Assembly: GCA_963573315.1 (NCBI GenBank)
Contig: OY752143.1
Location: 310,001 to 374,000, forward strand
DNA length: 64,000 nt
Direction of reading: 5' to 3'
Source: Entomortierella parvispora
Lineage: Eukaryota > Mortierellomycota > Mortierellomycetes > Mortierellales > Mortierellaceae
Below the pieces are notes generated by a model. The model searched no databases and was not told the origin of the DNA. It saw nothing but the letters and a program-made list of their open reading frames with translations. The position numbers were made by a program, and so were the translations under genes. Positions 1-10,376 of this stretch are shown here, one piece after another (the first letter of the stretch is position 1; each line of letters opens with the position of its first letter).

Positions 1-2036
1 TGCTGCCTGTGTCGCCAGCTGCGCCTTCTTGAGCCGAATACAGTCCGGGAGATGGAGTCCTCTGTACTTTGTCACATAGCCTCCTTCTTCCTTCTCTGTC
101 ACCGTCTTGTTCACCTGTCATCAGAAACGAAACACATGCAGATGTTAGTCAAACGCACACTTTCTGAACACTGTTGCACAAGTTCCTCCCTATCCTTTAC
201 CCCCTTTTCCCCTCTTTTCTTTTTCCTAGTCATCTGTTTGTCCAGAAACGTCATTAAACCAGCCAGGGTTAAAAGAACCTACCGTGCATCCTGCATTACT
301 GTTGGAGCATTTGTAATAAATACTCTTACATCCCGTCTTCTTTTGGATCGTGTTTCCGTTATTCTTCCACAAAAAGTCATCCACATGAGGTTCTGCAGAT
401 TCCACAATCGTATTCACCGGCTGCATCTCTCGACGCTTTCGTTTCCGCTTGTAATCCATACCGGCCGTCGATGCTCCTCCAATGCCTCCAGATGATTTCG
501 AACCCTTTCCTGCAGATACGGATCGTGTCAAGCCCTCTGCGCTTCCCAGGATAAAAGTCGCAGCCGATGAAGAGGTTGAAGAGCTCGAGTTGTTATTGCT
601 GTGGTTGTTGCCATTGTTATGCTCATGATCATCGTCGTGGTCGTGATCATGGTGATGGTGATGATGTGGATCATGACCCGAGACGGATCCTAGCCCTGAG
701 AATTCCAACGTCAGCGAAGTCTCGCCATTGCCCCCCGTATTGTTGTGCATGCTTAGGGCCGAACCTGGGCGACTGGCCATTCCCATAAGCGGATGGTTAT
801 CATAGTCGTCATCCTCCGAGTCCTCGTCTAGAATCAACAATAAAATGAGGGGTTAGTTCAGGTTCAATTGGTACAACTGGGCTCATTAAATCCTTGACCT
901 TGTTGCTGTCCTGTCCCACTTGCCCCATCTCACCCATGGATTGTGGTTGTGGTTTTCTGTTCTTTTTTTTTTTTTTCTTGTGCTCATTTTCATGCACCTG
1001 CATCATGTGTCAGCAGTGAGCACTCGTTTCTCGCCACGTCAATGTATGGTCCGGGGTAATCCAAACGGCGAAAAGGTAAACCGAAAAAGAGAGCAAAAGC
1101 AAACATTGACCATTGGGATGGGCGATCAAACACACACCATGCAACGCACATACGCTCACATATACAAAAACACAGCAAAGTGAACAACAACATGCCCAAG
1201 AAAGGATGAAAAAAACACTCACCACTGTCAACCTCCATGGTCCGGATGGATGCAGAACTCTCGTTCCTGGGTCTGCCTGCTACCAATCGCTGTTCTGTTA
1301 TGGTGGTCTGGCTCGGGAGCTGGCTCGGGTTGATATGAGAGAGCGAGCTCGTTCTCCGGATCACTCCATGGTGGTTCATGCCCGGGAGATTCGAGTACTG
1401 TTGAGCATGCGTGTAAGCATTGCCACTCGAGAACGAAGGTGGAGGTGGCGGTTGTGACGCGTGGTGTTGGTACGACATATGAGGTATTGGTTGTTGCTGG
1501 TGAGGATGCTGTTGGAAAGGATGTTGCTGAAGTCCTGCTTGTGCATGGTGCTGTTGTTGTTGTTGCTGGTATTGTTGCTGTTGCTGTTGCTGTTGCTGAT
1601 GTTGCAGCTGTTGTTGAGGATGTCCAAATCCTTCAGTACCGTTCCCTGCCACGCCCATCATCGACATGTTTCCGAGTTGACTGGCCGAGGGCATGGCAGA
1701 CATGGATTGGGACCTCATATGGTGTACCTCTCCTGCAAAGGTCACCGATCGTTTCCTTGTTAGGCTGGGGTCCACAAACTGTCCAAAGCCTCCACCCATG
1801 GTCTGTCCCATCATCTGCTGCTGCTGTTGTTGCTGCTGTTGAGAAGGGTGGCCCATCGCGCTCATCCCAAGCATTCCTCCCATCCCAAAGGCGTGTGTCT
1901 GGGAATACAATGGAGGAACGCCCATAGAAGCCGTGGATCCGGCGGCAGTTGTAGAAGGGTTTGCTGCTGCTGTCGACTGTGTTCCTGCGACGGTGCTTGT
2001 TGCTACTCCAGAGAGTCCAGGGGTGGATCCTGATGC

Positions 2037-2084
<48 letters not shown>

Positions 2085-2532
2085 GTTTCCTGGGAAAGCA
2101 AAGACGTTCGGGTGACCATAGCCCCCTTCGTCCATGAACCGCTTTGCATTCATGTTCATCATTCCTCCAGGCACATTGACGGGCACTCCACCAAGAGCCT
2201 CGTAGCCAGCCATGAATCCCAGTCCACGATTCTCGCCCCTCATGATCAGATCCATCATTCTGTACCGTGCTTCCTCTGCCCAGCGGCGATCTTCCTCGGT
2301 TTTGGACGCAATGATCAGCTTGAGGAGATCGGGCTGGTTCGCGTACTTTGCCAGGATCGTGTCCAGGTCCGTGCTTTGAGGCGCCAACACAGGCACCGAG
2401 GGATGCCCCCCTGCAGACGCCGCCGACGACATCATGTAGGAAGATGGGCCCAGGGCCATCATGGCATTGTTGATTGCCGCGGGGTTTCCTCCTGCCATTG
2501 CCATGCCCATATGCAACTGCTGTTGGTGTTGT

Positions 2533-2567
<35 letters not shown>

Positions 2568-3233
2568 TTGTTGTTGCTGGTTGATTTGATGCAGAATAAG
2601 CTGACGCCCCGTGGGATTGGTATTGGCTGTCGTGTTCGCAGCCGTGGCGGCCGCCAGAGCTGGCGAGGGCATGGACAGAAGCGAGTTGGGCTGCCCAGGG
2701 CCATGGAGCGAGCCAGACGCGATCGAGGATACGGTCTGCTGGCCCTGGCTCGCGGTCCCTGTGATATCGATCTCGCCATCGGCGTCAATGGGCGATTGTG
2801 CCTCGTTTGGGTGGGTTGGTGGGGAGTGGACTATGTGGTTATTGTTGAGATGGTTGTTGTTGTTGTTGTTGTTATTTTGGTTGCTATTGTTGTTGCTGGT
2901 GCTGGTCGGGTGAGCATGGTCTATGTTGGCATGAATCGAGTGTTGCTGTTCCGGAGACTGCTGGTGTGAGGACGAAGGCGACTGCTGGGGTGAGAGTTGC
3001 TGGTGCGGTTGATGTTGTTGCTGCTGCTGCTGTTGCTGTTGGTGTTGGTGCGAAGGCGATTGCGAGGAGACATCCAGAGACTGCTGTGTCTGTTGCTGTT
3101 GCTGCAGATGTGGCGAAAGCTGTTGTTGCTGAGGTGAGAGCTGCTGTTGCTGCTGCTGGGATAGCGACGCCTGTGCCTGGGATTGGGAAGGCGAGGGATA
3201 GGGATGATGGTATCCGTACTGAGTCGCGTTCAT
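1..3233 (-). CDS. Glutamine-rich transcription regulator with a WRKY/GCM1-like zinc finger (3' end cut by window edge)
   Basis: Three exons are inferred: 3233-1223, 827-283 and 114 to beyond position 1; phases match at both junctions. The start at 3233 (MNATQYGYHHP) was chosen because upstream codons are low-complexity leader sequence. Residues 1-260 and 340-620 are full of Gln tracts. A charged helical block near residues 285-335 (DLDTILAKYANQPDLLKL, then TEEDRRWAEEARYRMMDL) is the only ordered part of exon 1. A His/Asp-rich run sits near residue 730. From about residue 818 the order is DDFLWKNNGNTIQKKTG, then SIYYKC-x6-C, then after the second intron a Y-R-G-L-H-x3-C ending. This spacing and the W..G...YYKC..C...YxGxH pattern match the WRKY-GCM1 zinc-finger superfamily, although WRKYGQK itself is absent. 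A nuclear DNA-binding role is inferred. The 395-bp first intron is long for this window. Confidence 0.75.
2037..2083. repeat. CAG/CAA-type glutamine-coding repeat
   Basis: A near-perfect run of TGTTGC units on the plus strand encodes about 15 consecutive Gln in the WRKY-like protein. Similar tracts lie at about 1553-1600, 1819-1841 and 3013-3043. Confidence 0.9.
2517..2580. repeat. Longest glutamine-coding repeat of the WRKY-like gene
   Basis: Mixed TTG/TGC units encode about 20 Gln interrupted by one His. The CAG and CAA codons are mixed, which suggests an old tract under protein-level selection rather than a fresh pure-CAG expansion. Confidence 0.9.
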
Positions 3234-6060
3234 GGCGGACCGTACGCGTGAGTTGCTTTTCGGGGAACTTTGAGTTGGCTGGCTGCGTGCGGTTGGACGG
3301 GTTGTTGACGTTGTTGAAACTTCAAGGGCCAGCTTTTTTTTTTTTGTTTGTTGGATATTCTTTTTTGCTCCTGCAGGAAAAACAGCAACAGTGGGAACAG
3401 AACAACGGGCGGGGTGGATGAACCGGTCTGGACGTAAGGGTCCCAGGTCGAGGAGGAGGAGGAGGAGGAGGAGGAGGAGGATGTGGAATAGAGAGCGCAG
3501 GAACCGGAGAATTGAAGACTGTTGCAAAGGTGGCAAACAGAACGAAACGGGAGCAGGGGGTCGGTGGGAGCGGTAGGAAGGAAAGGAATGGGAAGGGAAG
3601 AGGGATGGAAGGGATGGGATGGGATGGGAAAGGAAGGGATGGGACTGGGAGAAGGAATAGAAGAAAGAAAAAAAGAGCTGTTTCCCAAAACACGAATGCT
3701 CGGCCAATGGTGGTTGTGTGTGAGAAAGAGAAAGGGAAGGAGAAGGAGGAAGAGCAGATGATGAATGGAGATCCATCGAACGGGAAAGAAGAAGGCGAGT
3801 GATGGATGACTCTTTTGTCCTCGTTGTGCATCGTGCGGTACACACGCCCACCAGGCAGCCACAGACAGACAGACAGAGAAACAGATACAGAGAGATACAG
3901 ACACCATGGCCCGTCTCCACGTCCTCGAGCAGAGAGAACAAAGAAGAGAGAAGAAAAAAAAAAAAAAAAAAAGGGAATCCAAAACAACGCATCGATCGCA
4001 CACACCGCCAGACCAGACCAGACAGAGGTTTCTGTTCCACACTCTCTTTTCGCTCTCTCTCTGCTCCATGCTCCCTCCATCCCGCACCCGCATGCCACGC
4101 TTTGCGATCTGCATGCTCTGATCCAATTCCCCCGACTGCTCAGATTTAAACACCACATGGGCTCGATCGGACCCCTGCACCATTGCCCATTCGCAGCAAG
4201 CAATGCGATGCCATCCCGCTCCCTCCTCTTCTTCTTACCCCGCCCACACCCCCCCCCCCCCCATCGCATGCTGTCAGCGATGAGAGCGCTCTTATTTTTT
4301 TTTGTTTTTTTTTTTTTTTTTTTTTCTTCTCGTCGTTTCTAACCTTTCGTCAGCCGCCCCGATAACCCCCCTTTTTTTTATCTTCTATTGTCCTGCCTTT
4401 GCTTTTTAGGCATCTTCAACTGGCTGGAACCCCAACGCAAGAACTCCCCCTCCCCTTGCAATCTCCTTGTTCAAATGCCTCGAAAGGATGGTTAACACGG
4501 GTTCCTTTCTGGCCCAGTGGAGTAGTCCATCTTTCATCTCTGTTCTCCTTCTTTCATTCTCGAGATATATCGCTCTCATGCACCTCTCGATCATCGGTTT
4601 TTTCGGAGAGTAGAAAAAAAAAACCTGAAGTGGGATCATGTTCAAAGCACCACCATGACCCATCACCTTTTTTTTTTGCTCTCAGATGTTGACCAATTGA
4701 AGATTATTGGCTTCCCTTACTCTTTTCCTTTCACTGCCCTTCACTTTTTTTTTCTCATCGGCGTCATCAGGCTTGTTCATGGCGACCATCGATGCGTCTG
4801 TGTGTACGTGTATGTGTGTGCGTGTGTGCATGTGTGTGTGTGTGTGCGTGTTGTTGTGGATGCTCTTTTTCTCAAGGTTGCACTACAGGGTCTTCCTTGC
4901 ATGTCTTGAGATATCGGTTTTGTAGCTAGCTGTTGGGGCAAAAATCATCCTGGCTACTTTCTCTCGTTCGTTTCATGCACAACATCACAACATCAACAAC
5001 ATGCGCACACACCTTCATCATCCAACCAAACGCAGGAACTGCGCTTATTTTTTTTTTTTTTTTTTTTGTCGAACACAAAGTTGGAATTGGGGCTAGCAAC
5101 AAAAAGGGAGGACGTGGTTTTCTTCCTTTTTTTTTTCTTTCGTTCCTGCAACCACCTTCAGTTGCAATTGAGAAGCCATTCTTCTTCTTTTCCCACAATC
5201 ATTGTCAAACCCCAGCAACCCGTTCTTGTCATGCAAACGCAGAAAAAAAAAAAAAAAAACACGGAGGCGCGAACTGAACTGAAAAAAAAACGTTATTTGA
5301 CGGACGCGCGTCGGACGCGTCTTGTCTCTGAAACGGTTCCGCTTTTCTTTATCCTTCTCGGAGGGCAAAGATCCCCGAGGGTCCATCGCGGGGATGGATA
5401 CAGAAAGTTAAATGATGTTCAGCACGGAATATCTGCAGAGAATTGAATCGCTGGACACTCACTTCCATGGATCAGAGAGAAGAGATGGATAGCTCTTTTG
5501 CTCTCAGAAACCCGTTGCCACCAATTTTTTTTTCTTGAACCACAGATGTACCACAGACATCAACATATACATGAACACGGCTCTTCCTTTCTTCCTCTCT
5601 TTCAACAGTGCAGCCATGACAAACACACCACCGGGCACAGATCCTGCACCGTGCGTACTCGCTAGGCCCTCTGTCCCCTTCCTTCCTTTGCCTCATCTCC
5701 CCATGGGGGGGCGACATGAAAGACATGAAACAAATGAATGAGCGCTTTCCTCATCAACCAGAGTGGGACAAACAAAAGCCTCGTGTCCAGATTTCATCCC
5801 TTTGCCAGAAAACCACTCCATCAGCCCAATTGTGGCACTTCCGAAATAACGACATGAGCAAAATTATAGAGCAGAAACGAAACCACCTTGCTCAAGAGCG
5901 TGGGTATGACCTGCCCTGTTGGTGACACAGTCAAGGTCTCCGCTCCTATACATCTCTCTCTGTGGGTATTTCTCGGGAGTTTTTTTTAATGTTTTCTCAT
6001 AGGAAACGCAATTGTCGCCACGCTCTTGACTAGTTCTATTTCCCTACGCAAGGACACGCC
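3234..6060. other. Intergenic region: leader/promoter of the WRKY-like gene and downstream DNA of the UBX gene
   Basis: No credible coding exon is seen. It holds a GGA run (3450-3480), a GGGAT-rich stretch (about 3600-3650), several A or T homopolymers of 12-20, a 14-C run (4249-4262) and a TG-rich microsatellite (about 4797-4852). Plus-strand CT-rich DNA next to 3233 reads as purine-rich leader on the gene strand. Open frames here are short and low-complexity. Confidence 0.6.
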
Positions 6061-7848
6061 CTAGTTCAGAGTAACAGCCAAAGTGCCCGAGGGAACCAAT
6101 TGAAGCTCGTTCAAGGTCTTTTCCATCTCTGCGCCATCCAGCACCTTCCTTGGGAAAGTTGTCATCAACTTGAACGCACCATGTTGATGCTGTCGCATAA
6201 AGTCATACACAGCACTCAGCTTATCCGATGCTTGGAATGCTACAGCGGATAAAAATTTGAAAAAAAAAGACCAACCAAAAGAGTAGACAGAGTGAGAATG
6301 ACAATCAACCATCCAATAAAAAGGGAACGTCCATTGTGTCCATTAGCAAACACAAGCAAAAGTGTCGACAACTTACTGTGAACAACAGGCTGTCCAGCCG
6401 TAGTGCGAATTTGCAAACGAGTCTCTGTGTAGACCTTGGGTGGTCCAGCCTTGGCCGCTGCCTCCGCTGCTGCCTGTGCTGTTGCAACCGCCGCCGCCTG
6501 TTGGAAGCCCAAGGTGGCCTCTTGCTTTTTACGGGCTCTCTCAGCCTTGTCCGCATCAATCCTAGCCTTGATGGCCAGTTTTGCCAAGCGATCCTGTTCC
6601 TTCTCACGCTTCTTGGCTTCGACCAACTTCTTCATCTCCTTTTCCTCCAGACGAGCCTTGACTTCAGTGAGGTCCTGTCCAGCCTTGCGACGAATCTTTT
6701 CAGACATCTTTTGATCCTCCTTGTCTGCCAAAGCCTTGGCTGCGCGCTTCTCTGCCAATCGTTGCTTCAGCTCTGCGATTTTGGCCTGTTTTTCTTCCTC
6801 TCTAAAGGTATAAATTACGGTGTCATTGAAGAACAGGTATAGTGTTAATGCATCAAGTGCCGTGTCGGAAATCTCGGACGAGCTACAAACAAATCATATA
6901 CAAGCACTTTACGTCAATGGCTTGATCACCGTAGTAGACTCGGCAAAGTTGACGTGCTCGGTTCTCATTGCATGTCTCTGGGCAGCGTCGGCTATGATTT
7001 GAAAGTAAGAATTGCTTTAGTGACAATCCTTTTAGTCATAATTTTTGTCATAATTTTTTATGGAGACCATCAGGGTTATTCACGGTATACTACTGTACCA
7101 TCACGTAGAATCATTTGGCAGTCCTGGCAGATAAGAGACTGTGCGGTTTGTTCCCCATCCTGGATAACATCGCCCTCTAATTAGAACCGTGAAAAGATGA
7201 AGGGAAAAGGTATCAAAAAAGGTGAGTAAAACCAACTCCTATCTCTGCTTGACCTCACCATGAGCACCAAGAACAAGAGGTCAATGCAGGTCAAACCATC
7301 CTTCTCTCTCTGCCGCTTCATGACTATAGTCCTGCCAGGATTCCATTCTTTTTCGTAATTTTTTTTTACCTTTCTCGGTCGAATCCTCATCACCACCGGC
7401 AGCAGCTGAGGAAGAAGAGGCTGCTCCAAGGGCCCCTCCAATATGTTCTTGGATAGGGTCATCGATATCAGCGTCTTCAGAATGCGCCACAAGCCTGAAA
7501 AAGATCGAGAAAAGGAGAAAGCAGGTTGTTGTCAATCACCTTGTAAAAACCGGATACAGCAGTAGACCATGAATCCTCATTTTGGTCCGCCGCTTCTGTT
7601 CCATTTCTTTCTTATCCAGATAAGCCATTCATACCAATCCATTGCAGGTTGAAGTCCAGCGTTCTTGGTAGCCCTCATGGCCTTGAGTCTATCGTGACAG
7701 GACGCAAAAACATAAAAGTGCATACGTCAGGGTCCTGAAAACTGCGGCATCGTCATGGACCTTGAAGGAAAAAAAAAATAGCAAGGGGGGCTTACACACG
7801 GTTCTTGGGGAAACCCATCTCCACGAGCTGGTCTGCGTCAGATGCCAT
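6061..7848 (-). CDS. UBX domain-containing protein 1 (UBXN1/SAKS1-type), with apparent frameshift
   Basis: This is a p97/Cdc48 adaptor type that binds ubiquitin through its N-terminal UBA domain and the ATPase through its C-terminal UBX domain. Seven exons are inferred: 7848-7796, 7688-7635, 7494-7370, 7176-7099, 6992-6913, 6801-6377 and 6239-6061. In order: UBA (MGFPKNR ... GLQPAMDWL, residues about 1-45), an acidic/Ala linker, a C2H2-like finger (CQDC ... QRHAMRT-EH, about 110-135), the family motif IKPLT-EEEK, a long charged helix (about 145-240) and UBX (about 245-330, ending LAVTLN). Homology changes frame inside exon 5 at the GGG of 6960-6962. ADAAQRHAMRT is read in one frame and EHVNFAEST in the next, so the exon sum is 3n+1. 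Without the extra base the protein would be about 330 residues, a normal family size. Sequencing error in a short homopolymer is the simplest cause. Confidence 0.85.
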
Positions 7849-8237
7849 GGTTGGATATATGTTGCGAAGGGGGGAGGAGGAGGAATGGGTCGAGGGACAG
7901 CGGGTGTGGAGAGCAATGAATGCAAATGTGGAAATAGAGCCGCGCATGCCCCATTATGACGCGCCCGCAATAATCACGTGATTACAAGGCGCTCTTCGCC
8001 AGAGTCCAGTCTCTCATGGCAACAGTAACTACAACAATGTATTATACAGCGCAAGTCTTCTTTAGAGTATGCCATCGATATCTATTCCATGAAGCAGTCG
8101 CACATGGGTTCGAAAACGCCTATCTTGGTCTGCCTCCAGATATATCTCTTTTTCTCCAGTTCTGGTCTATTTCTTTTTTCATTTCATTTTTCTTATCACA
8201 ATCGTTCAGAAGGTGCGGATAGAACTGTTTTTATAGT
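7849..8237. other. Intergenic spacer between the UBX gene start and eIF6 stop
   Basis: These 389 bp must hold the UBX-gene promoter and the eIF6 3' end. No gene is seen. The sequence is balanced, apart from a GGAGGAGGAGG stretch at about 7870 that belongs to the UBX-gene leader. Confidence 0.6.
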
Positions 8238-9278
8238 TTACACATATGATTCAACAAGGGTACTACGCAAATCTTGTACAATAGCTGTGGGTGCGTTATG
8301 ATCCTGAAGTTTGAAGATATTTTCGACCACTGACAGTTCTGTCGCTGTCGAGTCCCATCCTGCAAACGCACACCAGTCATTCACCAATAGACCCGCGCCG
8401 ATAACATCCGAGCCTCGGTTAATCGTTCCAGAGACCACTGCAATAATAAAAGAAAAGAACAATGTTAATGAAAAATCGTCCTTTTAAGAGTACCAGGACT
8501 TTAAGAGTGAAGATGAAAAAGGTCATTGCGAAGGGAACACTTACAAGGTACTTGCATCAACGACGACAACTCTTCCATATCCCGGATAGACGTCCTGGGG
8601 TGGACCAAAGCACCTTGATTCGTCATTTTCAGGAACGCGCCCACGAGGACCTGATCTGCGACCGTCTGTCGAAAAACTTCGACCTTTAATACATCCGCCA
8701 CAATTTCTTCCGTCTCCCGATCCAGGTCTGGGTGGATTAACGCGACGTAATCATTGCACACAATCACATTGCCCAATGCCGACAACCGTTCCTCGACCCT
8801 CTGGATTCGGATCGAATCTGGGAGGGAACTCCGAAGGTGGGCCAACTCCTGGTCGGTTGTCGTACTGGGTACCAAGAGTCCATGGCGGTTTCCAACACAA
8901 AGTCGACCCAAGATCCGCGTGCCTGCAATCGATGTTTGGACGATAGGAATGATATCCTTTAGTTCTGTTTCAAAGATACTATTTGGAAATAGGCAATTTT
9001 TTTTTTCATTAGCACTCGGCAAAAGATGAAGAAGAAAAGAACAGGTTGGAAATAGATAGATAGGGTTCACAGTATTCATACCTGTAAAAGCTCTCGGAAC
9101 CGCCACTGGCGACGAGACAATAGCTATTTGTGAGCATGGCAAAGACACCAATCTCGTTGTTGTTTTCGAATTGAGCACCTGGAAAGGAAGGTACATCTTG
9201 TCAGCATCCTCCACGTCCTTTTTGCCCTGGCATCTTTTATCGCAAGCGGCAAAAGGATGATAACTTACGGACTGCCAT
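8238..9278 (-). CDS. TIF6: Eukaryotic translation initiation factor 6
   Basis: eIF6 binds the nascent 60S subunit, acts in its nucleolar maturation and prevents early joining to 40S. Four exons are inferred: 9278-9269 (only ten bases, MAV plus one base), 9178-9082, 8978-8545 and 8437-8238. They sum to 246 residues, the usual family length of about 245. Diagnostic stretches are [78 protein letters not shown] and [15 protein letters not shown]. The C-terminal part is [19 protein letters not shown] then [12 protein letters not shown]. All five repeats of the pentein fold appear to be present. The tiny first coding exon is typical of fungal housekeeping genes. Confidence 0.97.
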
Positions 9279-10376
9279 TGGAACGTGGAAGAAAAGTAAA
9301 AAGTGGTGAAAAAGACGAGCAAGGAGCAAGGAATGGAAAGTGGGAACGGGGGGTATAAGGCGGGACAGGGGTACAAGTGCGGTGCTGTGTCAGGACCTAT
9401 AAAGGCGAGATCCTGGGTTTTTATAAGAGTCTCCCACAAGTTGCTGCGTCTGTGGCTTGGAGGATCCGCAGCATGGGCCAGCGAGGCGCAGAAAAACCTT
9501 GATGAGAAAATAAAAATTGTCTCTCCCTCCGCGCGTGTTGTTCTGCCTTGTACGCCCCGCATCAAGGAATAAAGAACCTTCCTCCAATCAGATGCTGGAT
9601 GTTCTGGGGGCCAGCCTATGTCACCCCTTCTTCTTGTCGAGGACAGATGACATGGTTACCAACAGTCTGCCAACGTTATGGCTCTCCTGTGTCGAACAAT
9701 TGAACATGCAGCAAACAACACAAGGTTCAACGTTTAGTCGAAACCTTCTTTTGCCACCGTTCTTTATCCATTGAACACCACGCGACCCAATGCACACAAG
9801 CAGACAGGTACCAAGAGTTCTCCCAGCATCCAAACAAAAAAAAATCAAAACATTGGCGTGGGAGAACGAGTTTTTGGTTATGATACAATCTTTTTTCTTG
9901 AGAGAAATTATATTTTTTTTGCTTTGCTGAGAATGACGATGAACAAGAGATGAAATGAAAAAGAAAAAGAAAAAGAAAAAGAAGCAAGAGCGAGAATAAA
10001 GTAGCTAGAGAAAAAAAAAGAAGAAAAGGGTCTTTTTACAAGAGGGGATAGAAACAACAAAGGAGAGACAGCATTGAATTCCTCTAATGAAGTCCTTGTG
10101 TTTCTTCCGTGTTTTGTTTTTCGTATGGTATTGACAACGGAAGGAAGAGGAGGGAGACTAGAGTAAGTGGGGATGAGGCGACGACAAGGAACAACCGACA
10201 GAGAGAGATAAAATAAAACGACAGAGAAAAAACAAAGCACCTAAACAAAAAACAGCACTTGCTTATTGCCAAGTGCAGTCTATCTTCCGACTCTTTTCCA
10301 GACCATCATCCGGAGAACAGTCATCCAAAATTCTCCCTGTCCCAGTCATGACATGTTGACGCTGACGCTGGTGACC
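9279..10376. other. Intergenic region between eIF6 and the WOPR gene
   Basis: About 1.1 kb holding the eIF6 promoter and the WOPR-gene 3' end, both on the minus strand. No exon is supported. An AAAAAG-type repeat (9957-9985) and several A-rich tracts lie downstream of the WOPR stop. Confidence 0.6.

Noticed and set aside
809-1006. Extra exon (KKKKKKNRKPQPQSMGEMG) in the WRKY-like gene
   Set aside because: Using it breaks the phase; joining 1223 to 827 directly keeps frame and gives a continuous acidic stretch.
2037-2969. Plus-strand 310-residue ORF with poly-Leu
   Set aside because: Antisense shadow of the Gln-coding tracts of the minus-strand gene.
3234-4040. N-terminal extension of the WRKY-like ORF by about 269 residues
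   Set aside because: It is Leu/Ser/Phe-rich translation of CT-rich leader DNA, open in three frames at once; the MNATQYGYHHP start gives a sensible regulator.
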